Shown: positions 1 to 9,114, counted from the first letter of the stretch. The stretch: 64,000 nt of DNA from Xanthomonas campestris pv. phormiicola (GCA_025666215.1 CP102593.1:2617001-2681000), one strand, 5' to 3'. Numbers and translations: made by a program. The notes: a model not told the origin generated them from the letters alone.

Positions 1-1893
1 GAACGCGCTCTTCAGGGTCAACGCGGTGTCGCTGGCCACCGCGGCCACCGCGCACTGCTGGCTGACCGAGTTCGCCGGATCGAAGCGCGCGACGGCAATG
101 CGGCCGCCGACCGCCACGTCGCGGGTGAACCGGGTGCCATTGCCGATCAGGGTGGTGCCGTTGCTGCTGATCTGGCCTGTGCCGGGCTGCATGTCGCCAC
201 CCGGTGGCTGATAGCTGTAGGCCGAATTGGAGACTGCGATGGGCAGCTGCTGCTGCAGGATCAGGGTGGTGTCGTCGGACACCTGCGAGACGATCCCGAT
301 CTGCTCGATCAGCATGCCGATGGTGATGGCGTCGCCCACCGTGACCTGGTCGGCGAACGCGGTCTGATAGCCTTCCAGCACGCTGCCGCTCAACGAGGTG
401 ATCAAGCCCAGGCCGATGAACGACTGGCCGCCGCCCACGCTGAGCGAGGCGATCGGATTCTTGTCGCGGATGCCGACGTTGCCCTCGTTGTAGTACAGGT
501 TGCTGGTCGGGGTGCCGATCGTTTCGCGCGTCCAGTAGCTGAGGATCGGCAGGCCTTGCAGTTTCGATCCGTTGCCTTCGAAGCTCTGCGCCTGGATCGC
601 GCCGCCGGCGATGACCGAGTCGGCCCGGATGCTGCCGCCGACCACCAGTGCGTCGGCCTGGATCTGGCCGTTGACGTCGAGCGCGGCCGCCGGATCGCGA
701 TTGGTCAATGCGATGCCGACCCGGCGTTCGGGCGTGATCATCAGCGCGCTGCGGCCGTGTTCGCCAAGCGCGGCGTTGACCGAGGCCGGCATGCCCAGGG
801 CGACCGTGCCATCGGTGCCGATTCTCAACAGATCGGTGTCGGCGTTGCGGCTGAACCGCACCAGCGTCGAACGGATATAGGTGTAGCTGATGCTCTGCAA
901 CGCCGGGTTGAACACCCGGTCGACGGTGACCCGGCGGTTGAGCTTGTCGACGGTGACGATCGTGCGCCGCTGCGCGACCCCGATCGTGGTGGTGCCGTTG
1001 GCCTGGGTGGTGATCGGCGGATCGGAGATCAGCACGTCGCCGACCTGGAAGAACGGCGACGGCGCGTCCTGCGACAGCGTCACCTGCAACGCATCGGAGG
1101 ACAGCGCGCCCTGGCCCTTGAAGGTGATCGCGTCCACCTGCAGATTCGCCAGCGGTTGATCGGTGCCGATGCCCAGGTTGCCGCGCGTGGTCAACAGCCC
1201 CATGAACTGGCTGCGGCTGGCGTCCACCTCGAGATAGACCTGCGCGGCGCTGCCCTCCTTGCGGGCGGACAGCCGCGGATACAGGCGGCGGTCGTCGGCA
1301 TCGGCGAGATTGGCCGGCATGCCGCGCATCGCGCCGCCCTGCACGCCGGCGCCTTCGGTCACCAGGGTCAGCGCACCCAGGGTGGAGCCGACGTAGCGCC
1401 GGGCGACGTTGCCGGAGCGATAGGTGAGCGCATTGATCGCCCCATCGTTGGCGAAGCCGACCACCGCCAGCACGATGTCCATGCCCGGCCGTTGCAGGTT
1501 GCGCACGTAGCGCAGCCGGGGCTGCTCGACGATGCGCTTGTAGCCGGCCACCCCGGTCTCGTCGCTGTAGTCGTCGTAGACCTCGTCGTAGCTGATGGTG
1601 AGGAAATAGCTGGTGCTGGCGTCCACGTCGTCGAAGCGCAGCACCTGCGGCTGCAGCAGGACGATCTGGCGCCCCAGGCTGTCGAGGGCCATCCCGGCGC
1701 GTACCTCGACCTGCCTGGCGGTGCTGGCCTGGTTCCACAGCACCTCCAGCCCGCTCGCGATGCCGTAGGTGTACAGGCTCTGGTTGTTGAGGCTCTGCAT
1801 GACCATGTGGTAGCGCTGCTCGCAGGTGAAGTCCGCGGTCAGCAGCGCTTCGCCGGCGAAGTAATTCGGCCGCTGGATCGTCGTCGCGTTCAT
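1..1893 (-). CDS. eCIS tail-fibre-like protein (partial, C-terminus outside window)
   Basis: The frame stays open for at least 631 codons and leaves the window at its left edge. The ATG at 1893 overlaps the upstream gene's stop by four bases (ATGA), which fixes the start. The first ~55 residues (LLTADFTCEQRYH, then LYTYGIASGLEV) resemble the N-terminus of the preceding 284-residue protein, so the two are probably related baseplate-attached proteins. The middle is beta-rich and repeats a fibre-like pattern: GIGTDQPLANLQVD near residue 243, VGIALTNRDPAAALDVNG near 391, NVGIRDKNPIASLSVGGG near 471. This G-I-x-x-x-x-P-x-x-x-L-x-V pattern is common in phage tail fibres. Position after the baseplate genes fits an Afp13-like fibre for target recognition. 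The missing C-terminus could carry a receptor-binding or chaperone domain. Confidence 0.7.
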   Translation of the reverse strand, partial: MNATTIQRPNYFAGEALLTADFTCEQRYHMVMQSLNNQSLYTYGIASGLEVLWNQASTARQVEVRAGMALDSLGRQIVLLQPQVLRFDDVDASTSYFLTISYDEVYDDYSDETGVAGYKRIVEQPRLRYVRNLQRPGMDIVLAVVGFANDGAINALTYRSGNVARRYVGSTLGALTLVTEGAGVQGGAMRGMPANLADADDRRLYPRLSARKEGSAAQVYLEVDASRSQFMGLLTTRGNLGIGTDQPLANLQVDAITFKGQGALSSDALQVTLSQDAPSPFFQVGDVLISDPPITTQANGTTTIGVAQRRTIVTVDKLNRRVTVDRVFNPALQSISYTYIRSTLVRFSRNADTDLLRIGTDGTVALGMPASVNAALGEHGRSALMITPERRVGIALTNRDPAAALDVNGQIQADALVVGGSIRADSVIAGGAIQAQSFEGNGSKLQGLPILSYWTRETIGTPTSNLYYNEGNVGIRDKNPIASLSVGGGQSFIGLGLITSLSGSVLEGYQTAFADQVTVGDAITIGMLIEQIGIVSQVSDDTTLILQQQLPIAVSNSAYSYQPPGGDMQPGTGQISSNGTTLIGNGTRFTRDVAVGGRIAVARFDPANSVSQQCAVAAVASDTALTLKSAF

Positions 1894-2744
1894 GCGCGCA
1901 CCCGCGGGCCGGCCGGGGCGGCAGAGGGCAGGGCTAGCCAATTCACCTGCACCTGCAGCACACCGTCGGTGCGCGTCTGCAACGCGCTGACGGTGAGGCT
2001 GAACTGGGTTGGTCCGACCGCGCCGACCGAGGCCGCCAAGGCCGACGTGCCCAGCACGGTGACGCTGACGAAGGGCGGCGAGGTGAACGCCGACGCCGCA
2101 CCCGCATCCGCCGCGTAGGACACTTGCACGGTCACGCTGTCGGCCGGTTTCAGCAATGCGGTGGTGTCCACCGTGACCGTGCCGTAGCGCACGCCATCCA
2201 GGTCGGGCGTGGCGCTGAGCTGGCCGCTGGCGGTGCTGGACAGCACCGCTGGCAGGCGGCTGGTCACCGCGACGCGGCTGTCGGTGACGCTGGCGATGGT
2301 GCCGTTGCCGCTCGGATCGAGGTCGACGGTGGCCAGGATCACCGAGTTCTCGGGCGGCAGGTTCAGCGCGGCGTTCTGCAGGATCGCGGCGCTGTCGTAC
2401 AGGTCGGCGCTGCTCTTGACCAGCGGCGGGTAGCACAGGTACAGGCCGTAGCGATTGCCCAGATTGCTGGCCGCCCCGATCGCGTTGCCGCTGGCGCCGG
2501 GAAACACCAGGAAGTCGCCGCCGGCATCGAACGCCGCGCCCGCAGCGACCGTCAGGGTGTTGTTCTGCAAGGTGACCGACAAGCCGTTCAACACGCCGGG
2601 CGTGTACAGGTATTGGTTCTGCAATCTGATCCAGTTGCTGAAGTAGTCCTGCTCGAGCGTCATGTTCTGCGCGGTCAGGAACATGCCGTCGTGGTAGTTC
2701 AGGCGAACCGCGATGTCGGAGGGAAGGGGACTGCTGGCGCTCAT
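1890..2744 (-). CDS. eCIS baseplate-associated or short-fibre protein, function unknown
   Basis: A 284-residue protein. Residues ~14-55 (LNYHDGMFLTAQNMTLEQD, then YLYTPGVLNGLSV) follow the same plan as the N-terminus of the fibre-like protein encoded just downstream, pointing to a shared attachment module. The rest is rich in A, T, S and V with alternating hydrophobics, as in beta-sandwich or fibre segments, and it ends in a charged tail. It starts 42 bases after the tail-I-like gene and overlaps the next gene by four bases, so it belongs to the same transcript. I cannot name a family with certainty; a short fibre or a collar on the baseplate are the likeliest roles. Confidence 0.6.
   Translation of the reverse strand: MSASSPLPSDIAVRLNYHDGMFLTAQNMTLEQDYFSNWIRLQNQYLYTPGVLNGLSVTLQNNTLTVAAGAAFDAGGDFLVFPGASGNAIGAASNLGNRYGLYLCYPPLVKSSADLYDSAAILQNAALNLPPENSVILATVDLDPSGNGTIASVTDSRVAVTSRLPAVLSSTASGQLSATPDLDGVRYGTVTVDTTALLKPADSVTVQVSYAADAGAASAFTSPPFVSVTVLGTSALAASVGAVGPTQFSLTVSALQTRTDGVLQVQVNWLALPSAAPAGPRVRA
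1926..1933 (+). promoter_or_regulatory. KOPS-like octamer GGGCAGGG
   Basis: Matches the FtsK-orienting consensus GGGNAGGG on the plus strand and points toward the dif-like site. Confidence 0.35.
2721..2728 (+). promoter_or_regulatory. KOPS-like octamer GGGAAGGG
   Basis: GGGNAGGG match on the plus strand, directed toward the dif-like site. Confidence 0.35.
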
Positions 2745-2786
2745 CGAAAGGATTCCCGGTACGTGATTAGGTGCGATGCAGGCCGG

Positions 2787-3812
2787 TCAAGTGCTCGGCT
2801 TCTGTTGGCCCGGCAGGCCGAGCAGCGTGTTTTGGCCCAGCATCGCCGCGCTGCAGATGGCGGCTTGCGGCAGATCCGCGACCGGCAGCTGCATGCTCGG
2901 CACGATGCCGATCGTGTAGCGCGTTGCGGCCGGTTTCGCCGACGCCAGCAGTTGCTGCAGGCGCTGCTGCAACTGCAGCACTTGCTGCACGTTGTCGCTG
3001 ATCAGGATGAAATCGGGGTTGGCGGCATTGGGCAGGGTGATGAGCACCTCGAACAGCCAGGGGAAGTAGCCGCAGACCACCGCGTCGCCGCGCCGATAGC
3101 GATCGCGCACGACGAAGCCCTTGCCCGGCCCGTCCTCGACGCGGATGCCGGGCGGCTCAGGATTGGTGACCGTGACGCTCACCTGGCCGCTGATCGGCGT
3201 GGTGCCGGCGGGCACGCCGTCTTGCGCAGGCCGGTAGGTTTCCCCGGTGATCGGCAGCGGCAGATCCAACAGCAGTTTGAGCAGAAAGGTCAGCCCTTGC
3301 GGCGTGCCGCGCAGCCGATACAGCGCTAGGATCTGGGCGATGACCTGACGTTTCTTGTCCAGCGTCCAGCCGTTGTCGGGGAGCAGCGCGACCCAGTCGC
3401 CGAGCCAGTTCAGCAGCCCGTCTAGCCAGGCCTGCACGGCATCTTGCGCGGACGCGCCGGCCTGCGGCTTGCCGCTGAACGCTGCGGTCGGGTCGCTGGG
3501 AACCGGTACACCGATGTAGCGGTCCAGATCCGCCAGAACCGCGTTTTTCTCGGGCGTGCCAAGGCCGGAGATGGGCGGGATGAAGTCGCGGTCCGCCGGG
3601 TCGAACAGGAAGCTCAGACGCGGATAGAACAGATTGCCGATGACGTCGGCGGCCAGCAGCTCCTGGATGCCGCGGCGGCCGTCGAGCGCGCCGTCGTCCA
3701 GCCCGGTCAGCAATTTCTCGAAGATGCGCAGGTAATCGCCGACGAAGCTGGAATCGGCAGCACCATAGACGGCCGGCAGATAGCGCAGGTAGGCGGATGG
3801 CGGCTGGTTCAT
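2787..3812 (-). CDS. eCIS baseplate protein, phage tail protein I-like
   Basis: A 341-residue protein. The N-terminus (MNQPPSAYLRYLPAVYGAAD) is typical of the phage tail protein I-like family found in eCIS and contractile tail loci, in which a Y-L-P-x-x-Y motif precedes a long helical region (here FVGDYLRIFEKLLTGLDD). Near residue 160, YRLRGTPQGLTFLLKLLLDL matches the family's conserved R-G-T-x-x-G-L segment. It would be part of the baseplate wedge, next to the gpJ-like subunits. Its ATG overlaps the stop of the upstream wedge gene by four bases (ATGA). Family membership is recognised from the motif pattern, not from a search. Confidence 0.75.
   Translation of the reverse strand: MNQPPSAYLRYLPAVYGAADSSFVGDYLRIFEKLLTGLDDGALDGRRGIQELLAADVIGNLFYPRLSFLFDPADRDFIPPISGLGTPEKNAVLADLDRYIGVPVPSDPTAAFSGKPQAGASAQDAVQAWLDGLLNWLGDWVALLPDNGWTLDKKRQVIAQILALYRLRGTPQGLTFLLKLLLDLPLPITGETYRPAQDGVPAGTTPISGQVSVTVTNPEPPGIRVEDGPGKGFVVRDRYRRGDAVVCGYFPWLFEVLITLPNAANPDFILISDNVQQVLQLQQRLQQLLASAKPAATRYTIGIVPSMQLPVADLPQAAICSAAMLGQNTLLGLPGQQKPST
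3030..3037 (+). promoter_or_regulatory. KOPS-like octamer GGGCAGGG
   Basis: GGGNAGGG match on the plus strand, directed toward the dif-like site. Confidence 0.35.
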
Positions 3813-4936
3813 GGCGGCGCGTTGCAGGCAGTGATGTCGAGACAGCGCAGCTGCGGCAGACCGCGGTACTGCAGCGCGGTGCGGCCGTCGGGCAGTGCGG
3901 CGAGCAGGGTGTTGACGCCCAGTTGCGCCATCTCGTCCAGCACCACCGTCGGCAAATAGGTGTAGACGAACGACTCGATCGATTCGACCCCGCTCGCCGC
4001 CAACACCATGTGCATCAGATCTTCCGGATTCGGCGCCTGGTCGTAGCGCCAGCCGTCGGCGTCGGGACCTGCGCTGGGCAGCAGGTAGCCATACAGCTGC
4101 GCGACCAGCGCCTCCAGCGTCGCCGTCATCGGCATGTTCGGACGGCAGCGCACCGCGATCGTCAGATCGATGGCGGTCAGCTGCGCCGGCTGTACGCGCA
4201 CCGCGGTGCCGGCGATGACCCGTGGTGCCAGGTAGGTGCCGACCTGGCGCCGCAAGGTCTCTTCAGCGGTGGGGTTCGGCTGTGGCTGCAGCAGCAACAC
4301 GCGCCGCGCCCGGTGCGGGGCGCTGTCCTGGTTCGGGTAGGGCGGATACCGATACGGCCAGGGCGCATCGCTGAGGATGCGCAGGCAGGTGGCCTGCTCG
4401 GCGGCCTGCGCGCACGCCCGCTGCACGTACAGCGGCATCACCGTTGTCGCGCTGGCGTGGCCGCTGCGCCGCTGTGCGTCCTGCGCGGTGATCATCCGAT
4501 TGCTTTGCAGCGCCAGCTGTTCGACATTGTCGGCGGTCAGCGCCAGATACGGTTGCTGCAGGTACAGCAGCACCTCGCGTTGCAGGCTGGCCTTGCTCGC
4601 CTGGGCGCCCTGCTCCAGTCCGGCCAGCACCGATTGCAGCGCCAGAAAGTCGAAGTCGTAGTCCTTTGCGGCGGCGGCGCTGTAGTCGGTCTGGTTGGTG
4701 CTGAACGCCAGTCCCAGCACCCAGCGCAGGAAGTTCAGCTCGGTCGTCAGCGGAATCCGGTTGGCCTGGTATAGCAGCGATTCGTCCAGCCACGCCAGCA
4801 GCTGCAGCAGGGTGATGCCGGGGTCGCTTTCGTTGTAGTCGGTCCATTGGTCGGTGTACTGCGGAATGCGGCGGATCAGGTCGGCGACGATCTGTTCGTA
4901 GCCGACGGTGTCCAGGTCGGGGAGTTCGAAGCTCAT
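3809..4936 (-). CDS. eCIS baseplate wedge protein, gpJ-like (smaller of two)
   Basis: A 375-residue protein. The N-terminus reads like the conserved start of eCIS/gpJ-type baseplate proteins: a ~45-residue helical segment, then the motif ESDPGITLLQLLAWLDE and the loop YQANRIP. This motif opens most 'putative baseplate assembly' proteins. It probably forms the wedge together with the much larger gpJ-like protein encoded just upstream, like the Afp11/Afp12 pair. I chose the ATG at 4936, five bases past the upstream stop; an in-frame TTG at 4945 that overlaps that stop is an alternative and would add three residues. Confidence 0.75.
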   Translation of the reverse strand: MSFELPDLDTVGYEQIVADLIRRIPQYTDQWTDYNESDPGITLLQLLAWLDESLLYQANRIPLTTELNFLRWVLGLAFSTNQTDYSAAAAKDYDFDFLALQSVLAGLEQGAQASKASLQREVLLYLQQPYLALTADNVEQLALQSNRMITAQDAQRRSGHASATTVMPLYVQRACAQAAEQATCLRILSDAPWPYRYPPYPNQDSAPHRARRVLLLQPQPNPTAEETLRRQVGTYLAPRVIAGTAVRVQPAQLTAIDLTIAVRCRPNMPMTATLEALVAQLYGYLLPSAGPDADGWRYDQAPNPEDLMHMVLAASGVESIESFVYTYLPTVVLDEMAQLGVNTLLAALPDGRTALQYRGLPQLRCLDITACNAPP

Positions 4937-4941
4937 CGCCG

Positions 4942-7900
4942 TCAACCGGTGTAGAGCTGCAGCGAGACTTGCCCGGCGACCGGCAACTGTCCGGGCTGTA
5001 GCCGGATATCGCCGTTCAGATGCCCGTTGAGGCTCAGCGCGAGCACCGCGGTCACCTCGGGGAGCGTGCGCAGGAAGCGGTTGACCGTCATCGCCTGCAC
5101 CGGTCGGCCGAAACGCCAGCCGCTATGCGTCGGGCCGCCGAATACCGGTTGCAGGAACGCCAGCACCTGCGCGACCAGGCGCTGTTGCAGCACGCCGCGC
5201 TGGTCGGGCGGGCAGTCGACCTGCAATTGCGCGTCGATGTCGATCGCCACGAAATCCGGGGCGACGGTGTCGATGCGCGGCGCCAGGGCCGCCAGGCACT
5301 GCGCGCGCACCGCCTGCGCGACCTGGGTGAGGATCGCCGGCGTGGTGTAGGGCACGGCGGCCTGGCTCTGTGCCAGCAAGGCGATGCGGATGGTCTGCTG
5401 CGCGGTTTCGATCGCACGCGCCTGCGCCACCTGCTGGCTGGCCTGCGCGGCCAGCGCGCTGAGATCGCCCAACTGCACGGCGTAGCCACTGGCCTTGACC
5501 AGAGCCGGGCTGCGCAGGGCGATGTCGGCGCTGGTATCGCCGTCGACGCCGCCGCTTGCCGGCGTCGGGTTGGTCACCGTATCGATGCCGCTTATGCCCG
5601 GACGCAACAGGGTCAGGCGATCGCGCGCGACGTTGCCGGCGATCCCGCGGGTATGGTCGTAGTGCGCCACGACGATGTTGTTGTAGCCGGCCGGCGGAAT
5701 CCGTCCGTTGTGGCCATCGCCAAAGGTGACCAGGCCGTTCTGGCAATCCAGCGTATACACCCGGTCGGACGGCCCGCACAGGGCGAAGCTGTCCACTTGC
5801 CGCCACGGCTGCGGCAGCGGCGCGGCAGCCTGCATGGCCGCCGCCGAGACGCCAGGCGCCGGGTCGGGGGCGAGCGCCTCGATCGCCCGCGTTTCCAGGA
5901 CCCGCAGATCGATCGTGGGCAGTACCGGGGCGTAGTTCAGCGAGAACTGCTGCCCCGGCTGCTCGTTGCTGGAACCCAGCACCTCGTCGTCGACGCCGGT
6001 GAGCCCGCTGGCCATCACGGTGTTGGGGTAAAGGCCATGGAGACGGACCGTGCGCTTCACGTGCGGAGTGTCGGCCCGGAACCAATACGCCTGCTGCGAA
6101 TAGAGCGTCGCCGCCTGCATGGCCGCCGGCACGATGAAGCTGACGATGCCCGAGCGGCTCAGTCCCTGGGTGCCGTCGTCGACGGCGAGCGCCAGCCAGG
6201 CCTGGCCGTCGTGGTACTGCCATTGCAGCGCAGTGCCCGCGCTCGTGCATTCGCGTTCCAGATGGACGTACAGGTTCAGGCGCCTGCCGACCGTTTCCAC
6301 GCCGAAGCTGCCGGTGGCGAACGCGAAGTAGAAGCCGGTCAGCTCCGCCGCCACCGGCTTGAACGGGCTGAACAGAAAGCGGCTCAACTCGAAGGCGTTG
6401 TAGCTCCAGTAGCGCGTCGGTTGCGCGGCGTAGCTGTAGCCGATGCGCAGCGAGCGCACGAACGGCGGATGGAACATGGCCTGGTTGAAGTGGTAGGAAA
6501 AGTTGATGCCTTCCACATCGTTGAGATAGGCGATGACGCCGCCCTTGTTCGCGGCTGGCAGCACCTGGTCGGGAATGCCGGCGATGGTGTCGGCCACGCT
6601 GGTGGTGACGAATCCGCCGGCCTCGCCGTAACCGCCTGTGGCGATCAGCGCACGGATCCACAGCCCCTTGCCGCCGGCAACTGTGGTTTCCTGCATCGGC
6701 GGGCACTCGAACTGGACCCAGGTGGGGCCGGCGGAGTTGTTGTATCGCAGGGCGTGGGTGGTATCGACGAACTGATGCTGGCTGATCTGCGCCAGGCTCT
6801 GGTTCAACGACTGCCACGCGGTTCCGTTCCAGAACTGCCAGTACAGCTGCACCTCGGACTGCGCCTGCACGGGTACAAGGTCGAAGTTCAGGGTGATGCG
6901 CGCGCCGGCCCGGCCGAACACCGCATCGTTGCGCACGTAGAAGGCATCGCTGGTCTGCGGCGTCTCGCCAAACGGATAGGCGCCGTTGCGGATGTCCAGC
7001 AATACCACGTTGCATGCCGCCTGCTGCGCCGGGATGCCGTCGCCGCGGAACGTGCACTGCAGTCCGGTGATCACCGGCAGCTGCTCGGCCAGGGAGGCCA
7101 GCACCTTGACCTGCGGGTCGGGCTTCACCAACAGCCAGGATTCGGGCAGTTGATCGTTGGCCGTGGCCTGCGGCGCGGTGAAGCCGGCGCCGGGATCCTC
7201 TTGCGCATAGATCTGCTGCAGCAGCTGGTCGATCGTCCGCGGCGCGGCGAGCGGCAGCTGCAGCAAGGTGATCTCCAACTGGCGCGCGTCGTCGGAAACC
7301 TCCAGTCGGACCGAAAGCGGATTCAGCGCGCCGTCGAACCATTGTCCGAAGTACTGCGCGTGCAGTTGCGTTCCGTAAAGCGTGACGGTGACGCTTTGCA
7401 ATGCCGGATCGGGTCTGAACAACTGCGCGTCGCCGAGGATGAACCAGTGCCCCAGCGGCGTCTCGGTGGGGTCGGGCCTGTCGCCAGCGACGAAGATCGG
7501 CACGCTGGGCGGTTGCGGTTGCGGTTGCGGTTGCGGCAGGGCGGCCGCGCCCAGCACCTGCATCGCGTCGATGTACTGGTCCTGCGCGGGGATCAGGGTC
7601 ATCGCGGCGCACAGCGAGGCCGGCACGACCAGCAGTTCCTGGTTGGTCTGGAATCGGATGTCGTGCGCGTCCGCGTCCAGCACCGCGGTCTGCGCGGGCA
7701 CCGGCCGCGCCGGCTGTCCCGGCTTGAGCGTGAAGTGCAACGGCGCCAGCGCCGGCAGCGGCGGACGCAACCGCATGCCCATGAACTGGAAGAACGCCTG
7801 CCGCCGTTGATAGGGAATCTGGTTCTCGATGGTGGCGGTGTAGCCAGCCATCTGCGCGAACAGATTCAACAGCACCAGGCCGGGATCCTGGTTGATGGCC

Positions 7901-8055
7901 TGCGCCGCCGCGTCCGGATCCTGCGCGTCTGCCGGCTGCGCGACCACTGGCGGCCAGTAGCCGCTCCATTGCGGCGTGTAGCGCTGCGCCAGCGCCAGGG
8001 CCTGTCCGTAGAAGGCCTCGGCGGTGCGGAAATCCAGGATCGGCGGCGTGGTCAT
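4942..8055 (-). CDS. eCIS large baseplate protein, gpJ/Afp11-like
   Basis: A 1037-residue protein, within the range of the large Afp11-type wedge subunit. The N-terminus contains a DPGLVLLNLFAQMAGY segment, the counterpart of the E-S-D-P-G-x-x-L-L motif of the smaller paralogue, followed by IENQIPYQRRQAFFQF. The C-terminal third has the baseplate-J features: a glycine-rich stretch (FGDGHNGRIPPAGYNNIVV near residue 755), then a VTNPTPASGGVDGD segment and a helical domain. It would build the wedge that triggers sheath contraction. A (GGTTGC)4 hexanucleotide repeat encodes a short Pro-Gln run near residue 177. It follows the coiled-coil gene by 12 bases. Confidence 0.8.
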   Translation of the reverse strand: MTTPPILDFRTAEAFYGQALALAQRYTPQWSGYWPPVVAQPADAQDPDAAAQAINQDPGLVLLNLFAQMAGYTATIENQIPYQRRQAFFQFMGMRLRPPLPALAPLHFTLKPGQPARPVPAQTAVLDADAHDIRFQTNQELLVVPASLCAAMTLIPAQDQYIDAMQVLGAAALPQPQPQPQPPSVPIFVAGDRPDPTETPLGHWFILGDAQLFRPDPALQSVTVTLYGTQLHAQYFGQWFDGALNPLSVRLEVSDDARQLEITLLQLPLAAPRTIDQLLQQIYAQEDPGAGFTAPQATANDQLPESWLLVKPDPQVKVLASLAEQLPVITGLQCTFRGDGIPAQQAACNVVLLDIRNGAYPFGETPQTSDAFYVRNDAVFGRAGARITLNFDLVPVQAQSEVQLYWQFWNGTAWQSLNQSLAQISQHQFVDTTHALRYNNSAGPTWVQFECPPMQETTVAGGKGLWIRALIATGGYGEAGGFVTTSVADTIAGIPDQVLPAANKGGVIAYLNDVEGINFSYHFNQAMFHPPFVRSLRIGYSYAAQPTRYWSYNAFELSRFLFSPFKPVAAELTGFYFAFATGSFGVETVGRRLNLYVHLERECTSAGTALQWQYHDGQAWLALAVDDGTQGLSRSGIVSFIVPAAMQAATLYSQQAYWFRADTPHVKRTVRLHGLYPNTVMASGLTGVDDEVLGSSNEQPGQQFSLNYAPVLPTIDLRVLETRAIEALAPDPAPGVSAAAMQAAAPLPQPWRQVDSFALCGPSDRVYTLDCQNGLVTFGDGHNGRIPPAGYNNIVVAHYDHTRGIAGNVARDRLTLLRPGISGIDTVTNPTPASGGVDGDTSADIALRSPALVKASGYAVQLGDLSALAAQASQQVAQARAIETAQQTIRIALLAQSQAAVPYTTPAILTQVAQAVRAQCLAALAPRIDTVAPDFVAIDIDAQLQVDCPPDQRGVLQQRLVAQVLAFLQPVFGGPTHSGWRFGRPVQAMTVNRFLRTLPEVTAVLALSLNGHLNGDIRLQPGQLPVAGQVSLQLYTG
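7511..7534. repeat. (GGTTGC)4 hexanucleotide repeat inside the gpJ-like gene
   Basis: Four perfect head-to-tail copies of GGTTGC on the plus strand. Read on the minus strand they encode a Pro-Gln run in a linker. Unit loss or gain keeps the reading frame, so copy number could vary without destroying the protein. Confidence 0.85.
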
Positions 8056-8067
8056 GCGCGTGCCGGG

Positions 8068-8283
8068 CTAGGACGCCAGCGGGACCGCAGACTGCGGGGA
8101 GGAGGGCGCGGCAGCGTCCGGCTCCTGCAACAATTCCTCCAGCGCCTGGATGGCGCCGCTGATGCGCAGCAGGGTCTGCTGCAGTTCGTCCTGCTGCGCT
8201 TGCAGCCGTTGCAGTTGCGTCCGCCCGGCCTGGTAGTTGGCTTGCAGTTCTTCGATTCTTGCGCGGATGGTCTGTTCGTTCAT
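8068..8283 (-). CDS. small coiled-coil protein of the eCIS operon
   Basis: A 71-residue protein. Residues ~5-52 form an almost continuous heptad pattern rich in L, Q, E and R (for example LQRLQAQQDELQQTLLRI), then a short acidic, Pro/Ser/Ala tail follows. No catalytic motif is visible. It lies between gp25 and the large gpJ-like gene with short spacers, so it is probably made with the baseplate and may bundle or scaffold wedge subunits. Small helical proteins in this position occur in other contractile tail loci, but I cannot assign a family. Confidence 0.6.
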   Translation of the reverse strand: MNEQTIRARIEELQANYQAGRTQLQRLQAQQDELQQTLLRISGAIQALEELLQEPDAAAPSSPQSAVPLAS

Positions 8284-8297
8284 GCCCGGGGCTCAGT

Positions 8298-8687
8298 TCA
8301 TTTCAGGAAGAATGGGTACACAAGATTGGCGGGCTGGTTGCGGTCGCGGATCAGGTAGTCGATGGCGATCATCAGACAATTGGCCTGCTGGGCGGTCGTG
8401 GTGACGACGACGCGCAAGGTCCGGATGCGCGGCTCCCAGCGATTCAGCGCCTGGGTCACGTACAGCTGCGCCAGACTCACCGCGGTGGCGTTGCCGGCGG
8501 AGAACACCAGTTCGTTGATCCGGCAGCCGAACTCCGGCTGCATCACGCGTTCGCCGGGGGCGGTCTGCAGGATGATCCGCAGCGCCTGCTCGACGTCCTC
8601 GGCACCGCGGGCGAACTGCAGCTTGCCGCCTTGCACGGCAACCGGAAACGCCCAGCCTTGCCCGAGAAAATCGCTGTTGGCGGCCAT
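8298..8687 (-). CDS. eCIS baseplate wedge, gp25/GPW-like (Afp9-like)
   Basis: A 129-residue protein. It shows the gp25 pattern: an N-terminal GQGWAFP segment, a central DVEQALRIILQTAPGERVMQ in which E-R-V/M-x-P-x-F-G is the family hallmark (here ERVMQPEFGCRINELVF), and a C-terminal beta strand region with YLIRDRNQPANLVYPFFL. gp25 joins the inner baseplate to the first sheath ring in T4 and pyocin. Length matches the family (about 120-140). It sits between the PAAR and gpJ-like genes, the usual position in Afp/PVC loci. Confidence 0.88.
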   Translation of the reverse strand: MAANSDFLGQGWAFPVAVQGGKLQFARGAEDVEQALRIILQTAPGERVMQPEFGCRINELVFSAGNATAVSLAQLYVTQALNRWEPRIRTLRVVVTTTAQQANCLMIAIDYLIRDRNQPANLVYPFFLK

Positions 8688-8690
8688 GCC

Positions 8691-9104
8691 CTAGCCAGCC
8701 TTCACGTTGCACAGGCCGAGCACCTGCACCGTGGGCGGCGGCGCCTGGGCGGGGCCGGGAGGAAGGTCGTGACAGGTTTCGCATACATCGCCCATGCGCG
8801 CGGCGGCGCGGCCATTGATGCGGACCGTGGCGCTGCCCATGAGAATGCGCCCCAGATTGGCCGGGGGCACCTGAAAGGTGCCGCTGCTGGGAATATGCGG
8901 CGGCACGTTCTGCGCCATCGAACCGACGGTGGCCGCCGCGCGTCCGTTGATGCGCACGTTCAAACTGGTGTTGGACGAGATCTTGCCGTTGAACGGGAAT
9001 GGCTGCGGCGTCGGTACCGGGCCGCCGGGGCTGGGGACCAGCACGATGTGCATGTCGGCAGCGTTGACGATGCCGTCTCCTTGCTTGGCGGACGCTTGGC
9101 CCAT
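8691..9104 (-). CDS. PAAR-like spike tip protein (Afp10-like)
   Basis: A 137-residue protein. It carries two copies of a VRINGRAAA-x-x-G motif (near residues 49-59 and 91-102), a repeat typical of PAAR/DUF4150-like tip proteins that fold as a sharp cone on the spike. CETC near residue 106 and a late LCNV supply cysteines that could hold a metal ion at the tip, although the usual PAAR ligand pattern is not fully visible. It follows the gp5-like spike gene by 10 bases and precedes gp25, the expected order. No C-terminal toxin extension is present. Confidence 0.8.
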   Translation of the reverse strand: MGQASAKQGDGIVNAADMHIVLVPSPGGPVPTPQPFPFNGKISSNTSLNVRINGRAAATVGSMAQNVPPHIPSSGTFQVPPANLGRILMGSATVRINGRAAARMGDVCETCHDLPPGPAQAPPPTVQVLGLCNVKAG

Positions 9105-9114
9105 CCCGCACTCC

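Noticed and set aside
5020..8358. Very long plus-strand open frame (1112 codons) opposite the gpJ-like gene
   Set aside because: Arg/Gly/Gln-rich composition typical of an antisense frame in GC-rich coding DNA; the minus-strand frame has clear baseplate motifs and coupled neighbours.
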